Shown: positions 20,233 through 30,189 of the stretch, piece after piece
Layout: the number at the start of each line of letters is the position of its first letter
Position numbering within the stretch: the stretch's first letter is position 1
Virus record (IMG/VR): IMGVR_UViG_3300013120_000030
Location: 62,001 to 126,000 of that record
From: a virus
DNA length: 64,000 nucleotides
Direction: 5' to 3' (one strand)
Notes under the pieces: model-generated
The model's database searches: none
What the model was told of the DNA's origin: nothing
Seen by the model: only the letters and a program-made list of their open reading frames with translations
Translations under genes and position numbers: made by a program

Positions 20233-22512
20233 ATGAACGGTAAGAATGTATATTTTTCTAATAACACTGGTAGGATTATCAATGCTGTTGTTCCTGAACA
20301 CTTTAAGATGGCCAGTGACAAGACCTCTAATGGGTACAAGTATGTAAATCTTCTCTACACTATAGAAGTAGATTTACTGTACGATTATCTAGATGACGCT
20401 AGGTATAGTAATAGTCTTGAATATTTTGACTACGGAACAGACTATGATTATTTCGAGGTTACTCTTAACGAGAATGTTATTAGTGATACTGTTTATGGTG
20501 ACAATATACCTATTAAGATAACTACACAACAAGAGTTTAATGACGGATTTCCTACGCGATTTAATATTGAATCTATTATACCAGTAAGTGGAGTAAGTTA
20601 TGGCGCGTTAGGAATAGAGTACGTAAGAAAAACAGCTGAGGGTTCTGGTGTTCTTCTTATTAATACTGACGTAGACGCTTCTGAAATATTTCCTTCTGGT
20701 TATCAAACTATATCAATCAATATAGATCCTGTCGGAAGAGGTGTGTATGGTTCACCTTTATCTGGTTATAACTTTTTGGTAAGAGAACAGTCTTACGATG
20801 TAGCAGGTAATGATGAGATAATAGTCCCTCCTACAAGGCAAGAACTCTTACAGTTATATCCTGAACAAAAAAAGATATGGGCCCAGTCTGGTGTAAGTGA
20901 GTTTTCTTATAACTATTGGGTTGATCATTATACTCCTAACAATGGAGCAGTGTGGAATGACACTTTAAAAACTTGGGAAGCGCGCGGATATTCAGAAGAT
21001 TATTATCTTGATATGAATAATAACAAGGTGTACTATCGTACGTTTCTTAACAATCCACATGGTACAGGTAATTATAATGAAACGTATATGCCTTTAAAGT
21101 ATGTTCCTATTAGTGGGACGTTTAAACTTTATGATCTAGATATACTTCAAAGTGGACAGCTCGTCAATATAGATGCATCAGGAACTACATTGTACATACA
21201 TAGTGGTATGTATGACTTTAGTCAGTTCGATGATAGAGATGAATGGTTCTCTCCTTACAAAGGTTATGATGAAAATGTTCCTCATGAATTTATTCCTAAT
21301 GGTTACAAAGAGTTAAATCCTACAGGAGTTCTTCCTGCGATTCCTTACCAAGAAGTATCTTGGGAGTTACAACACGAAGGTGCAAGAGTAGGAGACGATT
21401 TTACATGGCAAGACGACGATACAGAACCTATTACTAATATGCTTAAGATTAAGAATGGCCAGAGTAGGTATATAGCAGAGTACTTTTATAAGATAGCTAA
21501 TAAGATAGGTTACCTAACAACATTAGATTCTACCAAGTATATACGTTATGGTAATGGTAACTATACTTTCTCTATACAAGATATTACTAACAATAGACAA
21601 GAGTTTGATGTATCTTTATCCAAAGATCCTACAGATAGGAAAGCAGCTTGCTTTCATGGACTTCTTGTAAGACCATTTAGTACTATTGATCAATTAAACG
21701 TTACTTTCGACGTTGCATCAGATCCATTAGATCTTCAGGACTCTAGTATAAATATTTACGCAAGAGCACCTAAAGTTGGAACATCTTACAGCGAGATAAA
21801 ACCTATTATACATGATAAACGAACTTATATGTTTAATAAACATTGGGGAGATGTTGATCTTTCTGGAGTAGTAGATCTTCATCAAGCTACAAATGATATA
21901 GTTTCTAGTGTACCATATGGTACATATAAAGGTGTATCGCTTATACACGTTGACACTAGCGAGAATACTTACTATGAAACAATAGGTCAGTATTCTGGTT
22001 ATATGGATCTTATAACAGAAACTTCTACTAATTCTAATAGATATGTTAAGATGGGATTTAAGGTAACAAAGAGAGTTGGTGATGTAGGTGAGCAAATGCT
22101 AGCAATGTCATGTAATTCAAGCGGAGAGTTTTGGGCACTAGATCTACTTCCTAATGGAAGATTTAGAGTTAGGGATAATCTTAATACACTTATAAGTTAT
22201 GACGGTATATTTGAAGAAGGAGATAACTTTGAAAGAGAACTTATTCTTGAGCGCGATACTGATTATGATTATGGTCCAGGTTTATATCCTTACCGACTTT
22301 ATACAAGATCAACAGATACTAATCAAAGAGTAGCAGATAGTAGAAAAGATATATTTACTCAACATGGATTTGACTTAAGCGTTAACGCAAATGATCCTTC
22401 TGGAATTGTTGGTGATGTGTACGACTTTACTAAGTTATTTTACAATACATGTACTGACATAGAATATGTACAAATTTATGAAGAATCAAGGGAGTTCGTA
22501 GATGGCCAATAA
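20233..22512 (+). CDS. Large tail/baseplate structural protein (759 aa), unknown
   Basis: No family is recognised. The protein is rich in Tyr, Asp, Gly and Ser with alternating beta strands, has no signal peptide and no catalytic motif. It follows the J-like gene by three bases and overlaps the next gene by 11 bases, so it belongs to the same translational chain. Position after J fits a wedge, baseplate-periphery or fibre-attachment protein (gpI or gp7/gp8-type role). That assignment is inference from order only. Confidence 0.6.
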   Translation: MNGKNVYFSNNTGRIINAVVPEHFKMASDKTSNGYKYVNLLYTIEVDLLYDYLDDARYSNSLEYFDYGTDYDYFEVTLNENVISDTVYGDNIPIKITTQQEFNDGFPTRFNIESIIPVSGVSYGALGIEYVRKTAEGSGVLLINTDVDASEIFPSGYQTISINIDPVGRGVYGSPLSGYNFLVREQSYDVAGNDEIIVPPTRQELLQLYPEQKKIWAQSGVSEFSYNYWVDHYTPNNGAVWNDTLKTWEARGYSEDYYLDMNNNKVYYRTFLNNPHGTGNYNETYMPLKYVPISGTFKLYDLDILQSGQLVNIDASGTTLYIHSGMYDFSQFDDRDEWFSPYKGYDENVPHEFIPNGYKELNPTGVLPAIPYQEVSWELQHEGARVGDDFTWQDDDTEPITNMLKIKNGQSRYIAEYFYKIANKIGYLTTLDSTKYIRYGNGNYTFSIQDITNNRQEFDVSLSKDPTDRKAACFHGLLVRPFSTIDQLNVTFDVASDPLDLQDSSINIYARAPKVGTSYSEIKPIIHDKRTYMFNKHWGDVDLSGVVDLHQATNDIVSSVPYGTYKGVSLIHVDTSENTYYETIGQYSGYMDLITETSTNSNRYVKMGFKVTKRVGDVGEQMLAMSCNSSGEFWALDLLPNGRFRVRDNLNTLISYDGIFEEGDNFERELILERDTDYDYGPGLYPYRLYTRSTDTNQRVADSRKDIFTQHGFDLSVNANDPSGIVGDVYDFTKLFYNTCTDIEYVQIYEESREFVDGQ

Positions 22513-24730
22513 AGATATATTTGTTAGAGCAGTAGCATCAGGAGACGGAACAGGTCTCGACTGGTATAATGCTTATACTACATTACAAGATGCTCTTACA
22601 GAGGCAATGGCTGAGCCTGCAGCTAACACAGTTAACGTATATGTTGATGATGATATTTACACGTTGGCTTCTCTTACAGTCAGTCATAACTCAATTAATC
22701 TGTATGGTGGTAATATTCTTACTGCTGACGTTGTTGTGTCTGGATATAATGAGATACCTGTTGGTACAACTTTTAAAAGTATTGTTTACCTAGAAGACTC
22801 AGTGTACGTACAAAGTGGTGTATTTATAACAGATTCTGTTAGGTTTATTAACTCTTCTGGAGGCTACGCTATCCAAGGTGAAGATCTTACTGACATACTT
22901 CTGAAGAAAGTTAACTTTGAAACAGACTACGGTATTGATACTAGTGGTAATCTTAGATGTGAGTTCATAAATGCTATATCGTATACTCCTCAGGAGTATA
23001 CATATGGATTTGGAGGTTCTTACATAGCAGAGTCTGGATATTCGGACGCATTGTCTGGCAACATATTTATTAATAGTGTCGGAGAAGAGACAGTAGTTAA
23101 TAATTCCTCAATGATAGGTTACTATAACACTATAGTATTTAATGGTATCAACGACAATGAATGTATTATAGACGACGTACTTATAAAGCAGGCATCTAAT
23201 GGTATAGTTTATCAATCAGTGGGCGGTAGTGGTACATTGCGTACCAATAATATCGTTATATACGATACAGATAAATCTTTCTTATTTAAAGATACTACTA
23301 TATCAGGTGGATTAAACGGAGAGATAGGTAACTGTACATTATATACACCTTATTCATTCTCTATATCTCCTATGATAACAGGTCTTATACAGATAACAGA
23401 TTCTATAATGTCCGGCGAAATGATCTACGGAGACGGTTCTCTTACTCTTACTACAGAGTACACTTTATTAGATACTACTCCCAGTGGTTACGGATTTGTT
23501 CCTGGAACAGGTATAGTCTATGGAGATCCTAAGTATATAGATGTAACAAAAGGTGACTTCAGTCTTGGAATAGGTACTGCTGACGATAGAGTATCATCTG
23601 ATGGTCTTAATGTGGGATCTTATACAGAGATAGGAAGAAGTATACAATTGTCTGACTCCAAAGGATTTAGATTATCAGATTCAAGTGTAGAAGGATATGA
23701 TATGTTCTTACATAAGAGCGACGAGACCGTCGTATGGTCAGATCATATGAAAGAGATTCCTATGGCCACATTTAGAGATAATAATGGTACGTTATCGTAT
23801 GTTTATAATCATACTACTACAGTAGTATTGTCTGGTGTTGTTACTATTCCTGCATTTTCTAGAGAACCTTCTTTAAACGATTGGATGTACGAATGGGACT
23901 ATGAGATAATGAACAGTCCTGGTATCGAGAATAATCCTAGGATCATTCCTAAGTCTATTATAGATATTACAAATATCTTACAGAATATAGACTACGGTAA
24001 GAATAAATCTAATATAAGCGTAAGAGCATTTAAGAATATAGATAATAGAGGCATTAGTTATGACTATGACTCTTCTAACAATACAAGTAAAATCGTATGG
24101 TCTTTGGATGGAGATCAGATGTTAACAAAGACAGACTTTTGGAACGGAAACGTTATAGATAAGTATCCACTTGTTCCTCCTATTCATCCTTCTGGTGAGA
24201 AATTATTTATTAAACCTTCTGGACTTATACCTTATGGAGTTAATAAATATGTGACAGAGGATGATCCTGATACTATCCTAGAAAGTGTAAATGATGACGG
24301 TTCGTTTGAATGGTTATCTACAGAGAAACATAGGAAGTGGGATTTAAAAGGTATTTTAACTCATAAGGGAACTATGTATGTAACAGCATCTTTTGCTGAC
24401 CAAGCATCTACAACTCCTTACGTTCTAATATATCCTAGTAGAGGTTACTATGCTGATTATCAATGTCCTGATCCTACAAAGTTAGAATTACACGATGATA
24501 ACAATGATCCAAGAGGCATAACTGTTTATGAAGACGGAAGCATTCTTATTAGCAACTACGATGTTATGTCATCCGGAATTGCTAACTATGTGAATATATT
24601 TCACTATAAGCCATGCTTTGACTATGCTTTAAAAGAAAATAATAACTATATGAATACAAAACTTATACTTCGTGAGGCTTATGACGAAGTAACATTAGAA
24701 CAGGCATTAGAAGAGCCTGATACACCATAA
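22502..24730 (+). CDS. Beta-helix tail fibre / receptor-binding candidate (742 aa)
   Basis: The N-terminus (FVRAVASGDGTGLDWYNAYTTLQDAL) has the pattern that opens many right-handed parallel beta-helix proteins: VrasGsGtG..W.nA...l..AL. It continues with short regular strands (VNVYVDDDIYTLASLTV, SINLYGG, VYLEDSVYVQSGVF) spaced like helix rungs. The C-terminal half is beta-rich and different (about 1230 bases), and could be a propeller-like segment ending in DPRGITVYEDGSILISNYD. Such proteins are usually tailspikes or fibres that bind or cut surface glycans. I saw no clear catalytic triad. It overlaps the previous gene by 11 bases. Confidence 0.6.
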   Translation: MANKDIFVRAVASGDGTGLDWYNAYTTLQDALTEAMAEPAANTVNVYVDDDIYTLASLTVSHNSINLYGGNILTADVVVSGYNEIPVGTTFKSIVYLEDSVYVQSGVFITDSVRFINSSGGYAIQGEDLTDILLKKVNFETDYGIDTSGNLRCEFINAISYTPQEYTYGFGGSYIAESGYSDALSGNIFINSVGEETVVNNSSMIGYYNTIVFNGINDNECIIDDVLIKQASNGIVYQSVGGSGTLRTNNIVIYDTDKSFLFKDTTISGGLNGEIGNCTLYTPYSFSISPMITGLIQITDSIMSGEMIYGDGSLTLTTEYTLLDTTPSGYGFVPGTGIVYGDPKYIDVTKGDFSLGIGTADDRVSSDGLNVGSYTEIGRSIQLSDSKGFRLSDSSVEGYDMFLHKSDETVVWSDHMKEIPMATFRDNNGTLSYVYNHTTTVVLSGVVTIPAFSREPSLNDWMYEWDYEIMNSPGIENNPRIIPKSIIDITNILQNIDYGKNKSNISVRAFKNIDNRGISYDYDSSNNTSKIVWSLDGDQMLTKTDFWNGNVIDKYPLVPPIHPSGEKLFIKPSGLIPYGVNKYVTEDDPDTILESVNDDGSFEWLSTEKHRKWDLKGILTHKGTMYVTASFADQASTTPYVLIYPSRGYYADYQCPDPTKLELHDDNNDPRGITVYEDGSILISNYDVMSSGIANYVNIFHYKPCFDYALKENNNYMNTKLILREAYDEVTLEQALEEPDTP

Positions 24731-24740
24731 GGAGATTAAG

Positions 24741-26000
24741 ATGGCATATCCACAAGGTAACGCATCTCAAAATATGGACTTAGGGATTTACTCGTCTGAC
24801 TTTAGTCCTGATATAACCGTAGCTGGTATAGTAGATAATCATACAACTGTAAATAAGTTAGGATTACGTAATTCATTAGGTAACCAAATTTCGTTGCTAC
24901 AAAATTTTGTATGTGAGCAATATTTAGGACGTCTATCTAGTCCTGTTGGTAGTGGATATATAAACTATCTAAGAGGTGGTCAGTATAGTAATATACATTA
25001 CGGTATAGATCCAACAGGTACAGGTTCTTATACTTATGCTGAACCTGGTATCCTAATGACGAAGTATGTATACGATACTTCTACAAGTGGGGTAACTATA
25101 AGTGAGAGTGATATTAACTCTTATAGAACAATAGGAACAAGAACTTATCAAAGTAAAGCAAATGGTAGTTGGATCCAATTAAACGACTACGCAACAGATG
25201 GTACATGGTCACAATGGGGCTCTGGACTTTTAAAAATGGTTGCAGGATATGGTAACGATAGTTCTAACTTTTCTAGTTTTATAATGAAATCTACAGGAGA
25301 TATCATCTTAGATACTGGTCCAGATCCTTACACATCAGAGGTAATAATAAGTGGTAATCTTTCCCTCCCTACAGTTAATGCTACAATGACTATACATAAT
25401 GACTTCGGTAATAATCAATTATTTATGGACGGAGCCACATTCGCACTTAATAACTATTCTACAGGCAATAATACACAACTATTTCCTAGTTCAATACAGA
25501 TGACACAAAATGCATCTATATACGGATTTAATAATTTTGCTTTGAACGGTAACGGTCCTATTATACTTAACTCAGAACGAGGATCTTTCAATGAATCTTA
25601 TCTTACTATGAGTGGTGAGAATATATATATTCAAGCTGATAGAATGTTCTTAGAAGGTGAAGTATATATAAGTGGTACATTGTATAGTGATGGGGATAAC
25701 AATATAATGCTTAGACAAAATCCTTTGATATCTTTATCACAACAAGCTTATACGTCTGTAGCAGCAGGAAATATTCTTGTAGGTTCAGGTACTACAAGCT
25801 ACATGACTTTAAAATTTGAAGAAACAGAACCTGATACAATAGAGATATACGGAAGAAATCACTTAAGATTAGGCGCACTACAAAACTTACTGTTAGGATA
25901 CAATACTAATATAATCATAGAAGGTGGACTACCATCATCTGATCCATCTGTATCAGGTGCGTTGTATGAGTCATCTGGTGTAGTAATGATCTCATTATAA
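24741..26000 (+). CDS. Tail fibre-like protein (419 aa)
   Basis: Gly/Ser/Asn/Thr-rich protein with many short repeats typical of trimeric phage fibres: LRGGQYSNIHYGIDPTG, SKANGSWIQLNDYATDGTWSQWG, ENIYIQADRMFLEGEVYISGTLYSDGDNN. The middle motif (R.y.s.a.g.Wiql...g) is common in fibre and collar proteins. Strong AAGGAG site at 24729-24734. It lies in the fibre cluster between the beta-helix protein and another structural protein. No catalytic motif seen. Confidence 0.6.
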   Translation: MAYPQGNASQNMDLGIYSSDFSPDITVAGIVDNHTTVNKLGLRNSLGNQISLLQNFVCEQYLGRLSSPVGSGYINYLRGGQYSNIHYGIDPTGTGSYTYAEPGILMTKYVYDTSTSGVTISESDINSYRTIGTRTYQSKANGSWIQLNDYATDGTWSQWGSGLLKMVAGYGNDSSNFSSFIMKSTGDIILDTGPDPYTSEVIISGNLSLPTVNATMTIHNDFGNNQLFMDGATFALNNYSTGNNTQLFPSSIQMTQNASIYGFNNFALNGNGPIILNSERGSFNESYLTMSGENIYIQADRMFLEGEVYISGTLYSDGDNNIMLRQNPLISLSQQAYTSVAAGNILVGSGTTSYMTLKFEETEPDTIEIYGRNHLRLGALQNLLLGYNTNIIIEGGLPSSDPSVSGALYESSGVVMISL

Positions 26001-26009
26001 GGAGTATAA

Positions 26010-27608
26010 ATGGCTAAGCCTGTAAAAAAGAATAGATGGACTAACGTAGATGCGTTCGCATTACTTAACGGTATAAGTACTTGGGATAAGAATTATCTTA
26101 ATCTTAAGTATGTTCGTATACCTGGTGAAAGTAATATAGAACTAAGACAAAAAATTTATAATAGTCATTCAAATCCAGCTGAAGATACGTCTTTACAAAG
26201 TCTTATTCGAGGTCTTTCTAACGAGTTAAATCTTACTACATATGATATAGAATCAAAGACTACGTTTGATCTTATACGAACACCATTTCCATCAGGAGAT
26301 GTTGGGATTCAAGATATATGGCTTTTCTACAAGCCACCTGGTAGTGGAGAATGGTACGAGATAGCTCCACAATTATGGGGATCTGGCTATTATACTGACT
26401 ATGAAGCTAGCGAGACACAGTCTTCTGGATTTATAGTGTGGGAAGAATCTTACTATAAAGATTCGTTAGGAGTTACTACTAAGACTAGTACGTATAGTAC
26501 TTTACTAAGTGTGCTTCCTAATCCTAATCTCGAAGTTCCTCTTGTTGATAAGAGTCTCATAAAGATTATATACAATGTAAGACTTTATGATAAAGATAAT
26601 AATTCTTCTACTTATCTTTACACTGATATGCCCAACGAGTATGATGTAGATGACGATAGACTCATATATAGAATACCTTATGTTGTTCAATCAGGCGATT
26701 ACTATAATTCAGTTATAGCTTATCATCTAGATGAGGTACAAAGTTTTGCATCTGGTCTTTACTATACGTCTGGCGGTCTACCTACAGGGATGCTTTATAA
26801 GTTAAGAGACATCATAGATAATAACTTTCAACATAAATGGAAGAATGTAAGAGATAAACAATCTATATGGGATGTACATAAAGATTACAGTAAAGGTACT
26901 ATACAAAGTTTCTATGATATACCTACTGTTGTTTCTCCAGAGAATTCAGGAGAAGCATTAGATGTAGAAGATCTTTTTACCGGCGGTATAGAGTATCAAG
27001 ATCCAGTACTTAATATATCAGATATATATATATCAGAAGAAGACTCTGTAGAGAGATGGTATCCTATCATGTATCCTGGCAAGTTCTATATAGGTGGTCA
27101 ACAATATTACCTAATGGAGAATCCACAGTTTTCTACTATTGAGTTATTAGATAGTTACTCGGATATATATGGTACTTGTGGTTCAGGAGTTCTACCATCT
27201 GGTATAGAAAGATGGTATAAGATTATAACACACTTTAATAGTAATCCTTCTGGTGAAAGTTTTGTGTTTGAAGACTACAATTATAAGATACCATATAGAC
27301 AATATGATCCTAATGACGCATCAGGTCTATATAACTTTAACACTTTGATATACAGAAAAAGACCTTATATTACAGCTGCAATGGGATATCAATTAGATCT
27401 AGGTTCTGGTGAATATAATATCGACTTTGATCAATCACCTCCTGTTATACATGTTAGTGGGGTGCATAATACAGAGTTAAACATTGTATGGGATGAGGTT
27501 ACCGTTCCTAGTGGACGTATATGTAGTAACGATTATGCTGATCTTAATCCTTTAAATGGAGACAATGTAGACTTTAGTAAGTATTTCTTTGTTATAGGAG
27601 ATGAGTAA
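26010..27608 (+). CDS. Tail/baseplate structural protein (532 aa), unknown
   Basis: The N-terminal 80 residues look helical (VDAFALLNGISTWDKNYLNLKYV, then ELRQKIYNSHSNPAEDTSLQSLIRGLSNELNL). The second block resembles the 'E....r..i......p..tt...l...ls..l' segment that opens some wedge or fibre-network proteins. The remainder is beta-rich and Tyr/Ser/Gly-rich. No family is recognised. AAGGAG lies upstream, and the next gene starts on its stop codon. Confidence 0.55.
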   Translation: MAKPVKKNRWTNVDAFALLNGISTWDKNYLNLKYVRIPGESNIELRQKIYNSHSNPAEDTSLQSLIRGLSNELNLTTYDIESKTTFDLIRTPFPSGDVGIQDIWLFYKPPGSGEWYEIAPQLWGSGYYTDYEASETQSSGFIVWEESYYKDSLGVTTKTSTYSTLLSVLPNPNLEVPLVDKSLIKIIYNVRLYDKDNNSSTYLYTDMPNEYDVDDDRLIYRIPYVVQSGDYYNSVIAYHLDEVQSFASGLYYTSGGLPTGMLYKLRDIIDNNFQHKWKNVRDKQSIWDVHKDYSKGTIQSFYDIPTVVSPENSGEALDVEDLFTGGIEYQDPVLNISDIYISEEDSVERWYPIMYPGKFYIGGQQYYLMENPQFSTIELLDSYSDIYGTCGSGVLPSGIERWYKIITHFNSNPSGESFVFEDYNYKIPYRQYDPNDASGLYNFNTLIYRKRPYITAAMGYQLDLGSGEYNIDFDQSPPVIHVSGVHNTELNIVWDEVTVPSGRICSNDYADLNPLNGDNVDFSKYFFVIGDE

Positions 27609-28105
27609 TGAGACGTAAAAGAAGACCAAATCTTATAATAACTAATCGTAGTGTACTTCCATATAATATAGATGGTGATACTATGAAATTCAAGATTATA
27701 TATCGCGATGATCAACAGCAAAGTTATGTTGCTGGTATTAGTGGATACGTATATGGTAATATAGGAGTTAGTGGCGCTACTATTAATATGGGTCTATTTG
27801 TGACTGACAAGTTTGGTCAATGTGACTTCTTATATAATACCGACTTAATAGAAGATAGGAATATAAATACTGCTAAGTTTTGGGCTTCTGGAGTTCATGA
27901 AAATTGGGGACTAGATGTTAATTCTTGTATAGCAAGAGCAGACTATATATACATAGATCAACTAAGCGGTATTATTATAACAGCTGGTACTTGTGGAGAC
28001 TTTAATGATCTTGGAACAAGATATGACTTTGATGAATTTGATGGATATAGAATAACAGAATCAGGATTAAATAATATTACTGTTATAGAAAGGCCTTGGA
28101 TATAA
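27608..28105 (+). CDS. Small structural protein (165 aa), unknown
   Basis: The first ten residues are basic (MRRKRRPNLI). A beta-rich body follows, including GYVYGNIGVSGATINMGLFVTD and FGQCDFLYNT, similar in look to an immunoglobulin-like or carbohydrate-binding sandwich of tail proteins. The start overlaps the previous stop by one base and its own stop (28103-28105) overlaps the next ATG. No family is recognised. Confidence 0.5.
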   Translation: MRRKRRPNLIITNRSVLPYNIDGDTMKFKIIYRDDQQQSYVAGISGYVYGNIGVSGATINMGLFVTDKFGQCDFLYNTDLIEDRNINTAKFWASGVHENWGLDVNSCIARADYIYIDQLSGIIITAGTCGDFNDLGTRYDFDEFDGYRITESGLNNITVIERPWI

Positions 28106-30189
28106 TGTCAGTAAACTTCCTTAAGAAGAAAGATGGATACGATATAAGTATGTGTCCTATAGCTACAGTACGATTAGATGGATTTAGTCCTACAAAGATA
28201 ACTAAACTCATAGATTACTCTAATGATGTCCACGAGAATAGTGAAAACTATGTACAGACACAAATAATATTAGCTGATAGAGATGGAGCAGAAGATACTA
28301 CTCCTATCTCAGGATTTCCTCTTACATATTATGAGACAACATTCAGATATAAGTCTACATTCTTTGTAACAGATAAAGTTAACGATAACAATGATCCTTT
28401 ATACTTTTCTTACGAGTTAAAGTTTGATGTAAACGGCGTTACAGATACAGATATAATAGAAGTATTAAAGAATAATACTACACCTTTAAGACCTGATCAG
28501 TTTAAGCTACAGTTTGGACATGTATCTCTTACAGATAACTACTATGGTACCAAGGATGCAGGATTAGATAGGTATGGAAGGGATATAGTATGGGGTCCTA
28601 TAGATGGATCTAAGAATATACATAGGGTTAGAGTTTTACTGCCTATAGATGTTGTTAATAGAAGTGATTTTTACACTGTTAGATACAATAAGAGCCTGTT
28701 TAACATCAGTTATCCTGCTCATTTTGAGTTAGTAGAGTTAACAACACTGTATACAGAGACAATAGACTGGGATATACAGGAAGATAAGGTAGTCTTACCG
28801 ACGACATCCTTTATATCTAACGTTAACACTAAGCAGCTCTACATAACAAAAGATCCTAATGCACACATAGCCGTCGAAGGTGTTATAAGTATGAACGCTG
28901 AAGGATATCAAAGTGACGCTGAGTCATCGTGGAACGCACGCATATCACACGGTTCATTTCTTACTAACCTCGATGAAAGATTTTATCAAGCTAAGTTTGT
29001 ACCGATAGACGTCGATAACCCTCAAGAGAAATACCAGTTGATAACGTACGTTAATCCAAAGCTTCTCGGTGGTAACATCGTTAGAATCGAAGATGCTCCT
29101 ATTCATATTACCACAGTAGACGATTTAGGTTCGCCATCTGGATATGTATATCCTTACTATGACGTGACTATCTTTCCTAAAGAGTCGTTTGATAATATTA
29201 TACCTATTGGAACATTCGGTATAGACGTAGATGGTGTTGATGTTTCAAGAATAAAGATCTCATCTATAGACAGACAAAAGGGATACATACTGTTTAATAA
29301 GCAATTTAATCCACAAGAAGATGTAGATTTCTTCTTTTATACTGATTGTTCTAGTAAGTCTTATATATATAATCTAGAACTTAATCCTAGAATTAGTGGA
29401 GAGTATGGTATATCACATATATGTGAGAATACTATAAAGAATATAGGTGTTGCAGTAAGAGAGTCCCCAGAAGTTGGTGTCGGAGATTCTTATACTAATA
29501 GACTAAGATATCATAGTCTTTATTTCTTTGATTATGAAGCTGTTGCTGATGACGGTCAGGTCACTTTCTACAGGGGTAACCAAATTCCGGGGCTAAGTAC
29601 ATATAGTGAGGTAGGATACTTAAGATGGAATCCTTTCGACGGAAAAGAAAGTTCTACGGGACAGTTTATACCTTTATCACATGTTTCTGTTAATAGAATG
29701 TTTCCAGATATACTTACAGTGAGAGATGCTAGGATCATAGCAGGCGGTTTCACATCACAAGAACAGAAAAGGCTTAATAACGAACAAAAGAATTCATACA
29801 CAGATATAGGCTATTGGGATGGTGAACCATTACCTCACGCTGGACTTATAGTTATTCACTTACCTAGCACTATATATCCTAATCTTATAACCAAGTGGAA
29901 AGAGTCAGGTCTATTTAATCCTGACATGTATACAGATATAACAAAAGAAGAGATAGAACAACTAGCTGCAGCTAGTGGAGAAGATTATGATGAATATTAT
30001 AGTAAACTTCTAGAGGGTTACTCTGTTAATAACGAGAAAGTAAAAGATCCTTACGAGACTATGTTAACTTCATGGGCTAAGAAGGAAGCATCTCATTACT
30101 TAGATCAACTTATAAAGAAGTATATACCAGCAGGAACGCAGTATATACTATTAGATGAGAACTTTAATCAAATAAAATTGGATTTATAA
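28105..30189 (+). CDS. Tail/baseplate structural protein (694 aa), unknown
   Basis: I place the start at the ATG at 28105 (MSVNFLKKK), which overlaps the previous stop as TAATG, rather than the TTG nine bases earlier. The protein is mostly beta-rich. A helical C-terminus of about 100 residues has a Glu/Lys/Tyr-rich run (KEEIEQLAAASGEDYDEYY) that may mediate oligomerisation. No family is recognised. The stop overlaps the next ATG. Confidence 0.55.
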   Translation: MSVNFLKKKDGYDISMCPIATVRLDGFSPTKITKLIDYSNDVHENSENYVQTQIILADRDGAEDTTPISGFPLTYYETTFRYKSTFFVTDKVNDNNDPLYFSYELKFDVNGVTDTDIIEVLKNNTTPLRPDQFKLQFGHVSLTDNYYGTKDAGLDRYGRDIVWGPIDGSKNIHRVRVLLPIDVVNRSDFYTVRYNKSLFNISYPAHFELVELTTLYTETIDWDIQEDKVVLPTTSFISNVNTKQLYITKDPNAHIAVEGVISMNAEGYQSDAESSWNARISHGSFLTNLDERFYQAKFVPIDVDNPQEKYQLITYVNPKLLGGNIVRIEDAPIHITTVDDLGSPSGYVYPYYDVTIFPKESFDNIIPIGTFGIDVDGVDVSRIKISSIDRQKGYILFNKQFNPQEDVDFFFYTDCSSKSYIYNLELNPRISGEYGISHICENTIKNIGVAVRESPEVGVGDSYTNRLRYHSLYFFDYEAVADDGQVTFYRGNQIPGLSTYSEVGYLRWNPFDGKESSTGQFIPLSHVSVNRMFPDILTVRDARIIAGGFTSQEQKRLNNEQKNSYTDIGYWDGEPLPHAGLIVIHLPSTIYPNLITKWKESGLFNPDMYTDITKEEIEQLAAASGEDYDEYYSKLLEGYSVNNEKVKDPYETMLTSWAKKEASHYLDQLIKKYIPAGTQYILLDENFNQIKLDL